A DNA stretch of 33,028 nucleotides from Cohnella sp. (GCA_028287445.1 JAQBPQ010000023.1:1-33028), one strand, 5' to 3'. Positions 1 through 9,053 are shown, counted from the first letter of the stretch. Numbers and translations: made by a program. Notes: generated from the sequence alone by a model not told the origin.

Positions 1-267
1 CCATACAGCATGATAACGGGAAATGACATTGGTCAGATGCCCAAGTGCACCTGAAATGATGGAATCCGGAGACCTGGCCTTGGTCAGGTGCCAAACTGCA
101 CCTGAATACAGACGATGTTAGTGGAAAACAGACTTTTTGGCGGTATTGAAGTGTATTTTGGCACCACAATGACGACTAACGGGGTTTGAGAAGGTATTGG
201 AGTGTATTTTGGCACCTGATCGATATAGAACATGAGTTCGAGAAGTGAAATGGAGTATTTTGGGCAG
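1..267. repeat. Array of degenerate ~24-bp repeats at ~51-bp spacing: two forward units, then three inverted units
   Basis: Forward: GATGCCCAAGTGCACCTGAAATGA (36-59) and GGTGCCAAACTGCACCTGAATACA (87-110). Inverted: GGTATTGAAGTGTATTTTGGCACC (142-165), GGTATTGGAGTGTATTTTGGCACC (193-216), and a degenerate copy around 244-267. The reverse complement of 142-165 matches 87-110 at about 19/24 positions. Start-to-start offsets are 51, 55, 51 and 51 bp. Confidence 0.75.
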
Positions 268-339
268 TTAGGCCAAGCCGACCATTGTTCGATCCTGCCG
301 AAGGCCTGCTTTTTGATGTGGTGACGCGGATCGAACAAA

Positions 340-379
340 AGAGCCGTTCGTGAGAAAATCCCTCCTCACGAACGGCTCT
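340..379 (-). terminator. Rho-independent terminator of the nag operon
   Basis: Perfect 15-bp inverted repeat AGAGCCGTTCGTGAG (340-354) / CTCACGAACGGCTCT (365-379) with a 10-nt loop. On the minus strand it is followed by TTTTG, just downstream of the nagA stop. Confidence 0.9.
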
Positions 380-396
380 GCACAAGCGGCTGCCGC

Positions 397-1569
397 TCAA
401 ACCACTTCCGCTCCGCCGATCCATACGCGTCGCAGCGTCAGTGAATCGTCGAGCAACAGCGCATCCGCGCGTTTGCCGACGGCCAGCGAGCCGGTAACGC
501 CATCCAGGCCAAGCTGGCGGGCCGGATTTCCACTGGCCATGCGGCTGGCGTCCGCGACCGATACGCCGATCTGCCGCACGACGAAGCGTAACGCGTCGAT
601 CATGGTCAGCGTGCTGCCGGCCAAGCTGTTGCCTTCCTTCAGGCGAGCCACGCCTGCGCTCATCACGACAGGCAGCCCGCCGAGGTCATACTCGCCGTCC
701 GGCATACCGGCAGCCGCCATGGCGTCGGTCACGAGAATCACGTGATCGGTACCTTTGGCCGATCGGAGCAATTTGATGCCGGCCGGGTGTACATGATGGC
801 CGTCGGCAATGACCTCGGCCATGATCCGCTCCTCCGTCAATACCGCTCCGACTGTCCCGGGTGACCGATGGTGATACGGGCTCATCGCATTAAAGGTATG
901 CACAGCGTGCCGCAGACCGCGGCCGGCTGCCGCCAGAATTTGATCATACGTGGCGTCGGTGTGACCGCAGGAAGGTACAATCCCGTGACTGGCCAGCCGC
1001 TCAATATAGTCGAGCGCGCCTTCCGACTCCGGAGCCAGCGTCTGCAGCTTGATTACGCCGGGATACCGACGCACCCAATCTTCCAGCCATTCGGCTTGCG
1101 GAGGCAGGATGTGGGCCGGATTTTGCGCGCCCTTCCACTTGATATTGATGAACGGTCCTTCGAAATGCACGCCCAGCACTTGCGCGTACGGCATCGGCCC
1201 GCTCATGAACCGGCTGACCCGCTCCAGCACCGCCGACAGCTCGTCCCGCGCCGCGGTGAGCGAGGTGGCCAGCATCCCCGTCGTACCGTGTTCGGTGTGG
1301 AACCGGGTGATGGCCCGCAGCCCGTCTTCCTCGGCATACATGAAATCGTGACCGGCTCCTCCGTGTACATGGACATCGATGAAGCCGGGAAGCACCCAAC
1401 CGCCGCCACCGTCTACGCGTTCCGCGCCAGCGGCTTCCGCAGGAAGCGGATCAACTCCGCCGCGGCCAATCGCGCCAATCGTACCGCCGTCCCGCATCCA
1501 TACCCAGCCATCTTCCAAGACGCCGCCCCCGGACGTCACAACCCGCGCATTTACGATTAAACGATTCAT
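397..1569 (-). CDS. nagA: N-acetylglucosamine-6-phosphate deacetylase
   Basis: Translation has HVHGGAGHDFM, HFEGPFIN, SCGHTDATYDQ, HTFNAMSP and VTDAM. The ORF track extends to 1656, but ATG at 1569 (MNRLIVNARVV) overlaps the nagB stop as ATGA and is the likely start. Confidence 0.93.
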   Translation of the reverse strand: MNRLIVNARVVTSGGGVLEDGWVWMRDGGTIGAIGRGGVDPLPAEAAGAERVDGGGGWVLPGFIDVHVHGGAGHDFMYAEEDGLRAITRFHTEHGTTGMLATSLTAARDELSAVLERVSRFMSGPMPYAQVLGVHFEGPFINIKWKGAQNPAHILPPQAEWLEDWVRRYPGVIKLQTLAPESEGALDYIERLASHGIVPSCGHTDATYDQILAAAGRGLRHAVHTFNAMSPYHHRSPGTVGAVLTEERIMAEVIADGHHVHPAGIKLLRSAKGTDHVILVTDAMAAAGMPDGEYDLGGLPVVMSAGVARLKEGNSLAGSTLTMIDALRFVVRQIGVSVADASRMASGNPARQLGLDGVTGSLAVGKRADALLLDDSLTLRRVWIGGAEVV

Positions 1570-2306
1570 GGACTTGTTCCTCCTAATTTCTCCGCGGCAG
1601 CCCGGTCGAGCAGCACGATTAAGTGCGGGTGTGTTTGCAGCAGTGAGGCCGGGCAATCCGTCGTGATCGGGCCTTGCAGCGCACTCTGCACAATCGCTGC
1701 TTTATCGGCGCCTTTGACGACCAACACAATCATTTTCGCTTTCAGAATGGTACCGACGCCCATGGTCAGCGCCTGCTTCGGAACCTCGTCCAGCGACTGA
1801 AAATACCGGGCATTGGCCTGAAGGGTTTCTTCGGCCAATTCGACCACATGCGTCCCGCGTATCAGAGCGTGCGCGGGTTCGTTAAATCCGATATGCCCGT
1901 TATGGCCAAGTCCGAGCAGCTGCAAATCGATCTGACCGGCACGGTCGATCAGCTCATCGTACCGGCGGCATTCCGCCGCAATATCGGAGGCGTTGCCATC
2001 CGGCAGATACGCTTGGGCAGCCGGAAGATCGATATGGTCGAACAGATGGTGACGCATGTACGAATGGTAGCTCTCGGGGTGGTCGACCGGCAGCCCGACA
2101 TACTCGTCGAGATTAAAGGTCGTGACTTCGCGGAAGCTGAACATGCCCCGTTTGAAGTCGCTTACCACCTGATTGTAGATGCCGACAGGGGTTCCTCCCG
2201 TGGCCAGCCCCAACACAGCGCGGGGTTTCGTCTGAACAAGTCCGGACAAAATATTCGCCGCCGCCTCGCCCAGTTTATCGTCCGTGTCGAAAATCAAGGT
2301 GTTCAT
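1566..2306 (-). CDS. nagB: Glucosamine-6-phosphate deaminase
   Basis: LGLATGGTPVGIYNQ, FNLDEYVGLPVDHPESYHSYM and LLGLGHNGHIGFNEP are characteristic NagB motifs. Confidence 0.96.
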   Translation of the reverse strand: MNTLIFDTDDKLGEAAANILSGLVQTKPRAVLGLATGGTPVGIYNQVVSDFKRGMFSFREVTTFNLDEYVGLPVDHPESYHSYMRHHLFDHIDLPAAQAYLPDGNASDIAAECRRYDELIDRAGQIDLQLLGLGHNGHIGFNEPAHALIRGTHVVELAEETLQANARYFQSLDEVPKQALTMGVGTILKAKMIVLVVKGADKAAIVQSALQGPITTDCPASLLQTHPHLIVLLDRAAAEKLGGTSP

Positions 2307-3166
2307 CGCGGATTTCTCTCCTCTTTGCCCATATATTTCCTGACGGTTTGGAACGAACGCTCCAACCGGGGAACATACTCGTCAAAATGTTCGCTCACCA
2401 GGCCGGTGAACAAAATATCCACCACATGAAGCTGCGCCATCCGCGAAGCCATATCACCGCGGCGCATGCCCGCTTCCGAAGACGAGGTAAACAGTCGAAC
2501 CGAAGCGAGCGAAGCCAGCGGGTTCATGCCGAATTTGGTGATCGAAATCGTCACCGCGCCTTGTTCCGCGGCACAGCCCAGTGCATGGATCGTTTCGGGT
2601 GTTTCCCCCGAGTAAGAAATGCCCACCGCTACGTCCCGGGAAGTCAAGGAGGAGGCGGACGTCATTTGCATATGGGGATCGGAGAAAACCGCGGATGCTT
2701 TGCCGATCCGAATCAGCTTGCTGAAGAAATCCTGGGCCACCATCCCCGACGTGCCGGAGCCGTATAGATCGATTCGTCCGGCCCGGTGAAGGGCGTCGAT
2801 CGCCTGCCGCAGTTGGGCCAGATCGAGCAGCTGCGTCGTGTCGGTTAACGAACGAAGATGGTTGGCCGTGATCGCCGACACGATGTCCGGGAGCGGGTTT
2901 CCCGCCACGATGTCCTGATACTGCATCGATCCGTCCCGTCCCGCCAATTCAGCCGCTAATTTTCGTTTGAACTCGGGGAAGTTCTGGCTGTGGAACGTGC
3001 GGCAAAATCGGGAGACCGTGGCGGTACTGCTGCCGGCCCGTCCGGCCAGCTCGGTAATCGTCATCTGCACGGCCTCTTGCGGCTGCTCCAATAAATACAC
3101 GGCAAGCTTCCGCTCCTTCGGGTGCAGGTTTTCCATTCTATCTTGAATCGCATTCAGGATACTCAT
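2303..3166 (-). CDS. MurR/RpiR family transcriptional regulator (HTH plus SIS domain)
   Basis: N-terminal HTH (TITELAGRAGSSTATVSRFCR) and SIS domain (IDLYGSGTSGMVAQDF, VGISYSGETPETI). MSILNAIQ at 3166 is preferred over the 3199 start because an RBS-like AGGTGCGGGA precedes it. The stop overlaps the nagB ATG. Confidence 0.9.
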   Translation of the reverse strand: MSILNAIQDRMENLHPKERKLAVYLLEQPQEAVQMTITELAGRAGSSTATVSRFCRTFHSQNFPEFKRKLAAELAGRDGSMQYQDIVAGNPLPDIVSAITANHLRSLTDTTQLLDLAQLRQAIDALHRAGRIDLYGSGTSGMVAQDFFSKLIRIGKASAVFSDPHMQMTSASSLTSRDVAVGISYSGETPETIHALGCAAEQGAVTISITKFGMNPLASLASVRLFTSSSEAGMRRGDMASRMAQLHVVDILFTGLVSEHFDEYVPRLERSFQTVRKYMGKEERNPR

Positions 3167-3329
3167 GTCCCGCACCTCCAGAAGGAAAATTAGTTTCATC
3201 TATATGTAATAATTAAAGTAACTTATTTTCGTCACCATTACCATACGATAGACAGAGCTTTTTCGCAACCCCATTTTGGCTGGTTTGTCCTCGATCTTGG
3301 CATCTGATTTTCCAAGGACATTTCATGGG

Positions 3330-3387
3330 TTGACAGTTGGAGCGGACGATCCTTATATTGGTATATACATAGTTGCAAACGTTTGCA
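3330..3387 (+). promoter_or_regulatory. Sigma-A-like promoter with an overlapping LacI-family-type operator
   Basis: TTGACA at 3330-3335, then 18 nt, then TATATT at 3354-3359, followed by the perfect 14-bp palindrome TGCAAACGTTTGCA at 3374-3387. It lies upstream of the ABC operon starting at 3454. Confidence 0.65.
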
Positions 3388-3453
3388 GAAATAGTCGAAT
3401 GAAACGAAACCCACCTATTATTCGACACAATCCCTTCCGATGGAGGATCATCC

Positions 3454-4146
3454 ATGAATGCAGCCACATCGAACATGATTCAGGCTTCCGGGGTCAAACG
3501 GTCGTTCGGACGCGGACAGGGCGAGGTCACCGTTCTTAAAGGGGTGGATATCGCGATCCGGCCGGGAACGCTGATTGCTTTCAAAGGAAGATCCGGCTCC
3601 GGCAAAACGACGCTGATCAACCTGCTTGGCGCGCTGGACCGGCCCTCCGAGGGGTCGATCCAATTCGCGGGACGCGATCTGACGCAGCTCTCCGACCGGG
3701 AGCGGGATGAAATCCGCCGCACGGAGATGGGACTTATTTTCCAATCGTTTGCCTTGATTCCACTGATGTCCGCATACGAAAACGTCGAATTTGTGCTTCG
3801 AATCGCGGACTACCCTGCCAATCAGCGCAAGGAAGCGGCCATTCATGCTTTGGATCAGGTCGGCCTCAAACCCCGGATGCATCATCGCCCTTTCGAAATG
3901 TCGGGCGGCGAGCAGCAGCGGACGGCCATCGCCCGGGCCATCGCCCACCGGCCCAAGCTTCTGCTCGCGGACGAGCCGACCGCCGAATTGGACAGCCGAA
4001 CAGGACTACACATCATCAAGGTGTTTCGGGATCTGGTGCAGAAGCAGGGCATGACCGTCGTGATTACGACGCACGATCCGGCCATCATGGAAATCGTCGA
4101 TCACGTATACGAACTGGAGGATGGACAATTTGTCGCGGAGCACTAA
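3454..4146 (+). CDS. ABC transporter ATP-binding protein (MacB/LolD type)
   Basis: Walker A GRSGSGKTT, signature MSGGEQQR, Walker B LLLADEPTAELD. Confidence 0.93.
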   Translation: MNAATSNMIQASGVKRSFGRGQGEVTVLKGVDIAIRPGTLIAFKGRSGSGKTTLINLLGALDRPSEGSIQFAGRDLTQLSDRERDEIRRTEMGLIFQSFALIPLMSAYENVEFVLRIADYPANQRKEAAIHALDQVGLKPRMHHRPFEMSGGEQQRTAIARAIAHRPKLLLADEPTAELDSRTGLHIIKVFRDLVQKQGMTVVITTHDPAIMEIVDHVYELEDGQFVAEH

Positions 4147-5161
4147 ACAAGTGGCCAAGATTGTTATGACAACGGTTACCGCAAGCATGCTGCTGGGCGG
4201 GTGCTCCCTGCTTCCCCGGGAAGAGCAGGCGCTCAAGCCCCCGCTCGTCAAACCCGCCCAGGAGAATTACCGTACCGTAAAAGTGGAGAAGGGCACCATC
4301 GTTAAGCAAGTCACCGGATCCGGTTCACTCGAATCGGTTGCTACGGACGTCGCCCAGTTCACCGCGCAAGGAGGCCGCATCGACTCGATCCCGGTTCATT
4401 CGGGAGACAAGGTGAAGAAAGGCGACGTGCTCGTGCAGCTGGTCATGGACGGATTGGATTTGCAGGTGAAGGAGCAGGAGCTGGCGCTGGAGAAGGCCAA
4501 GTACGCTTACCGGCAAGCCAGAAGCAGCGGTTCGGACGCGGAAGCGCTCAAAATCGCTTCGCTCGAGATGGACATCGAACAGATCAAGTATGACCGTCTC
4601 AGTAAACAGCTGAACAGCAGGCAGCTTCGGGCCGGTATCGACGGAGTGGTCATTTTCGTGGAAGACCTGAAGCAAGGCGACCTTGTCGAGTCTTACCAGA
4701 CGCTCGTTATTGTGGCGGATCCGACCAAACTTCGGGTTGCCCTTCGGGTCGAGAACTCGAACGACATCAAAGACGTCGACGTCGGCATGGCCGTGGAGCT
4801 GACTGTGAAGAACCAGACCTTCAACGGCAAAGTCGTGCAAACGCCGAGCTCTTCTCCGCAAACCCTGAATAAAGATTTGGCTGATAAGTACTCCAAGACT
4901 CTGTTCATTGACGCGGCCAAACTGCCGGATACAGCCGAAATCGGTTCGTCGGTCGACGTGAAAATCATCACCCAGAAAAAGGACAGTGTGCTGAAAATTC
5001 CGAGAAGCGGGCTTCGTTCGTATTTGGGCCGCAATTTCGTGAGGCTTCTGGATGATCACAAGCGGATCCGCGAAGTGGACGTCGAGCAAGGCGTCGTCAC
5101 ACCAACCGAAATCGAGGTCGTCAAAGGCTTGCAAGAAGGCCAGGACGTCATCCTGCAATAA
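4121..5161 (+). CDS. Efflux transporter periplasmic-adaptor-type lipoprotein (HlyD/MacA-like)
   Basis: Lipobox MLLGGC, lipoyl/barrel-sandwich-like segment (GGRIDSIPVHSGDKVKKGDVLVQL), coiled-coil segment. Overlaps the preceding ATPase gene by 26 bp; a downstream GTG start is also possible. Confidence 0.85.
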   Translation: MDNLSRSTKQVAKIVMTTVTASMLLGGCSLLPREEQALKPPLVKPAQENYRTVKVEKGTIVKQVTGSGSLESVATDVAQFTAQGGRIDSIPVHSGDKVKKGDVLVQLVMDGLDLQVKEQELALEKAKYAYRQARSSGSDAEALKIASLEMDIEQIKYDRLSKQLNSRQLRAGIDGVVIFVEDLKQGDLVESYQTLVIVADPTKLRVALRVENSNDIKDVDVGMAVELTVKNQTFNGKVVQTPSSSPQTLNKDLADKYSKTLFIDAAKLPDTAEIGSSVDVKIITQKKDSVLKIPRSGLRSYLGRNFVRLLDDHKRIREVDVEQGVVTPTEIEVVKGLQEGQDVILQ

Positions 5162-5197
5162 TCGCGTCACGCAATCGAGTGTCAGGGAGGCTTTGCA

Positions 5198-8086
5198 GTG
5201 GCCTTATTCATTATGATCATCCGCAAAATGGTTCAAAATAAATGGCTCGTTTCCAGTCTGTTTTTCGGTATGCTGATGACGGTGGCGCTCGTCGGTACGA
5301 TGCCGATCTACTCCGAGGCCATACTGTCGCGTATGCTTGTGAAAGACTTGGAAACGTCGCAAACCGACTCCGGCGTATATCCGGGAACCCATTGGTCGAC
5401 GATCAACTTTTTTAATCAGCCGGAAAATCAGCGGAGGCAGACCATAGAGCGGCTGGACCAATTCATGCGAACGGAGGCCGCCCCCGGCTTCGGCATTCCG
5501 GTGAAGGAGCTGGTGACGGAAAGGCGCACGAAATCGGTCCTTTTCTCCTTCCAGGATACGGCACGGAATGAACAGAACCGATCCAAGCCGAGCACGTCCA
5601 TTCGCTCATACAGCGGAATTGCCGGCCATATTCATTTGGTCGACGGACGGCTGCCGTCCGACAAACCGGTTGATGGCGTGTATGAGGCGCTGGTCACCCA
5701 GCGGGCGCTCGATTATTACAAAATTGTGCTGGGCACCGTGCTGGTGCTGGAAGACCCGAAGCTCAAAGGGACAGTCAAGATTACACCGGTCGGCGTGTTT
5801 GAGAAAAAAGCGGATGACGACCCTTATTTCCGGGATCCTCAACTAAGCGACATCGGCAGTTCTTTTATCGTAACCGAGAAGTTGTTTCAGTCGGAAGTGA
5901 TGACGCAAGGCAAAATACCGGTATCGTCCAGCGGGTGGTTCTTCGTTCTGGACTACACCAAGATGGAACTGCGGAACGTACAAGGTTTTTTGGACACGAA
6001 CCATCTGATCCAAAACAAGCTGAACGGGGCCGTAGGACGGTATCAAGCTGATTTTAAAGTGCCGGCACAGAAGACGATCGAGCAATACTTCGACCGGGCG
6101 AAGAAACTGCGTACGCTCATGTGGTCGTTAAATGTACCGGTTCTCATCATGCTCGGATTTTACATGTTCATGGTCTCCAATTTAATCGTGGACCGGCAAA
6201 AAAACGAAATCGCCGTACTCCGCAGCCGAGGGGCCGCGCGTTGGCAGATTGTCGCGTCATTCGCCATCGAAGGGTTGGTTTTGAGTATTATTGCATTGGC
6301 TCTCGGACCGCTCATCGGGTTGAAGTTAACCGAAGTGCTCGGCGCTTCGAACGGCTTTCTCGAATTCGTGCAACGGGCGCGGATGCATGTGCGTTTGAAC
6401 TCGGACGCTTACTTGTACGGCGCGCTCGCGGCAGCGGTCTCCTTCCTGATGACACTCGTTCCCGTGCTGCTGGCGACTCGTGTCACCATCGTAGGGCATA
6501 AGCAGCAGCTGGCAAGGTTTCAGAAAATGCCATTGTGGCACAAGGCTTTTTTGGATGTAATCGCGTTAGGGGTGGCCATTTACGAACTTTATACGTTCCG
6601 GGCGAAGCTCAAAGACATCCGCAATCTCGGACTTAGTGCGGATGATTTGAGGATCGATCCGCTTCAATTCGTCGTTCCGGCGCTGTTCGTGTTGGGGGCG
6701 GGGTTGCTGCTACTTCGGTTTTACCCTTATGTGCTAAGGCTCGTTTATTGGCTCGGCCGCAAATGGTGGCCGCCTTCCTTGTATGCGACCCTAATCCAGG
6801 TCGGGCGATCCAACAGTCAATACCAATTCCTGATGGTGTTTCTCATCATGACGATTGCCATCGGCGTATTCAGCGCGGGAGCGGCACGAACGCTGAACAA
6901 CAATACGGAAGACCGCATCCGGTACGCGAACGGAGCCGATGTAACGCTGCAGGCGGACTGGCCGAATGACAAGCCGCCTCCGACGCCTATGGGCGGACCG
7001 GGACCGGGCGCCGCGTCACCGGATGCGGCTCCGAAGGTCACTCATTATATTGAGCCCCCGTTCGATCCCTATCCGAAACTGCCGGGCGTGGAAGCGGCAG
7101 CCAAGGTGTTTGTGAAACCGGATGCCACCTTTTACGTCGGAGAGGAAAACGGCAGCGCCACGTTAGTGGGCATCGACACCGACGATTTCGGGCGCACGGC
7201 ATGGTTTCCCGACGGATTGACGCCCTATCCGCTGTACCAGTATCTGAACCTGATCGCCTCCGATTCGCGCGCGGTGCTCATCTCCCGTACGCTGGCGGAA
7301 CAGCGTAAGGTCAAACCGGGCGACACGATTTTCGCAGGCTGGGGTGATACCGACAAGCAGCCGTTTGTGGTATACGGGATCATCGACTATTTTCCGGGCT
7401 TTAACCCGAACCCGCCGGTCGGCTCCGTCGATGCCTCGGACGCCCAAACGAAGACCAATGCACCGATGCTCATCATAGGCCATCTGTCCCGCATCCAATT
7501 ACAGCTTGGATTGGAGCCTTATCAAGTTTGGCTGAAGTTGAAGCCCGGAGCGACGACGGAGCAGTTGTACAAAGGCATTGCCGCCGCCAATCCGGGCGTG
7601 ACGAATATCATCAATACCAAGCTTGACCTGGTGAAGGCGAAGAACGATCCTTTTCTGATGGCGCTTAACGGGGTATTGACGCTCGGTTTCATCATCTCGA
7701 TTCTGATCAGCTTCGTCGGATTCCTGCTTTATTGGGTACTGTCTTTGAAAGGAAGAACTTTGCAAAACGGTATTCTGCGAGCGGTTGGCCTGTCTCTTAG
7801 GCAACTGGTGGCCATGCTTGCGCTGGAGCAGTTGTTAACGTCCGGAGTTGCGATTTTGATCGGAGTTTTCGTGGGTCATTTGGCCAGCAGACTCTATGTG
7901 CCGAATTTCCAGATAGCGTTTAATCCGAGCAGCCTGGTTCCGCCGTTTAAGGTGATGTTTTCGGCAGTCGACTTCGTCCGGCTATATACGACGGTCGGTT
8001 TCATGCTGGTGTTGGGTCTCGCCATTCTCACCTACATGCTTTCCCGTATTAAGATCCATCAAGCGCTGAAGCTGGGGGAGGACTAA
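5198..8086 (+). CDS. FtsX-like ABC transporter permease, 962 aa, apparently duplicated architecture
   Basis: GTG start. N-terminal TM helix plus large ectodomain, FtsX-like TM segment (LIVDRQKNEIAVLRSRGAARWQI), second ectodomain, second FtsX-like block (KGRTLQNGILRAVGLSLRQL). Confidence 0.9.
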   Translation: MALFIMIIRKMVQNKWLVSSLFFGMLMTVALVGTMPIYSEAILSRMLVKDLETSQTDSGVYPGTHWSTINFFNQPENQRRQTIERLDQFMRTEAAPGFGIPVKELVTERRTKSVLFSFQDTARNEQNRSKPSTSIRSYSGIAGHIHLVDGRLPSDKPVDGVYEALVTQRALDYYKIVLGTVLVLEDPKLKGTVKITPVGVFEKKADDDPYFRDPQLSDIGSSFIVTEKLFQSEVMTQGKIPVSSSGWFFVLDYTKMELRNVQGFLDTNHLIQNKLNGAVGRYQADFKVPAQKTIEQYFDRAKKLRTLMWSLNVPVLIMLGFYMFMVSNLIVDRQKNEIAVLRSRGAARWQIVASFAIEGLVLSIIALALGPLIGLKLTEVLGASNGFLEFVQRARMHVRLNSDAYLYGALAAAVSFLMTLVPVLLATRVTIVGHKQQLARFQKMPLWHKAFLDVIALGVAIYELYTFRAKLKDIRNLGLSADDLRIDPLQFVVPALFVLGAGLLLLRFYPYVLRLVYWLGRKWWPPSLYATLIQVGRSNSQYQFLMVFLIMTIAIGVFSAGAARTLNNNTEDRIRYANGADVTLQADWPNDKPPPTPMGGPGPGAASPDAAPKVTHYIEPPFDPYPKLPGVEAAAKVFVKPDATFYVGEENGSATLVGIDTDDFGRTAWFPDGLTPYPLYQYLNLIASDSRAVLISRTLAEQRKVKPGDTIFAGWGDTDKQPFVVYGIIDYFPGFNPNPPVGSVDASDAQTKTNAPMLIIGHLSRIQLQLGLEPYQVWLKLKPGATTEQLYKGIAAANPGVTNIINTKLDLVKAKNDPFLMALNGVLTLGFIISILISFVGFLLYWVLSLKGRTLQNGILRAVGLSLRQLVAMLALEQLLTSGVAILIGVFVGHLASRLYVPNFQIAFNPSSLVPPFKVMFSAVDFVRLYTTVGFMLVLGLAILTYMLSRIKIHQALKLGED

Positions 8087-8089
8087 ACC

Positions 8090-8977
8090 ATGATCCACTG
8101 CGAAGGGCTGGTCAAAATCTACAAAGTCGCAGATCTGGAAGTGTTCGCTCTCCAAGGGTTGGACCTGCACGTGGAAGCGGCCGAGCTGATGGCGATCATC
8201 GGCAACAGCGGCAGCGGCAAATCCACCTTGCTGAACATGCTGGGCGGCCTCGACCGCCCCTCGGCAGGGTCACTCACAGTCGACGGCAAAAACATGCTTA
8301 AAATGTCGGAAGCCGATCTCGTCCGTTACAAGCGGGAAAGCGTCGGCTTCGTCTGGCAAAACAATGCGAGGAATCTCATCCCGTATTTGACGGCACTGGA
8401 GAATGTGGAGCTGCCGATACTGCTGCAAGGCCGGCGCAAACGGCTTCGCGCGTTGGAGCTGCTGGAGGCGGTCGGACTGACTCACCGCAAAAACAATAAG
8501 CTCCACATGTTGTCCGGCGGCGAACAACAGCGCGTAGCCATCGCCATTGCGCTGGCCAATCAGCCGAAGCTGCTGCTGGCCGACGAGCCGACCGGTTCGG
8601 TCGATTCGCGCATGGCCGAGCAAATTCTCGACCTGTTCCGCGAGTTGAACCGGACGATCGGCATCACGATCGTCATCGTAACGCACGACCCGCATCTCGC
8701 GAGGAAGGTGGACCGCGTCGTGGCGATCCGCGACGGCAAAATTTCGTCCGAAATGCTGAGGAGGAAATCGTACGCGGAGGAACTCGCCGAGCTGGAGCAG
8801 GGGATAGCCGCTTCCGAAGAGGATACGCATGTCGAATATGCGGTTCTCGACAAAGCCGGGCGATTGCAGGTACCGGCGCCATACTTGGAGTCCATCGGAG
8901 TGAAGGACTCGAACAAGATCAAGGTCGAGCTGGTGGATGGAAAGATTGTGCTCACGTCTCCGGAGGAGGCTTCTTAG
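8090..8977 (+). CDS. ABC transporter ATP-binding protein with C-terminal AbrB/SpoVT-like extension
   Basis: Walker A GNSGSGKST, LSGGEQQR, LLLADEPTGSVD. C-terminal EYAVLDKAGRLQVPAPYLESIGVKDSNKIKVELVDGKIVLTSPEE resembles a swapped-hairpin AbrB domain. Confidence 0.92.
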   Translation: MIHCEGLVKIYKVADLEVFALQGLDLHVEAAELMAIIGNSGSGKSTLLNMLGGLDRPSAGSLTVDGKNMLKMSEADLVRYKRESVGFVWQNNARNLIPYLTALENVELPILLQGRRKRLRALELLEAVGLTHRKNNKLHMLSGGEQQRVAIAIALANQPKLLLADEPTGSVDSRMAEQILDLFRELNRTIGITIVIVTHDPHLARKVDRVVAIRDGKISSEMLRRKSYAEELAELEQGIAASEEDTHVEYAVLDKAGRLQVPAPYLESIGVKDSNKIKVELVDGKIVLTSPEEAS

Positions 8978-9012
8978 CTGGAGCGGATTATGGCGTGAAC
9001 ACACGGGGAAGG

Positions 9013-9053
9013 CCTGCAGAGCCAACGAATCGGTTGGTGTTTGCAGGTTTTTT
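9013..9053 (+). terminator. Rho-independent terminator after the FtsX operon
   Basis: CCTGCA-gag-CCAAC-gaatc-GGTTGG-tgt-TTGCAGG followed by TTTTTTC. Confidence 0.85.

Noticed and set aside
1-267. Possible CRISPR array
   Set aside because: Units are short and degenerate, change orientation midway, and no cas genes are present. Reported as a repeat array instead.
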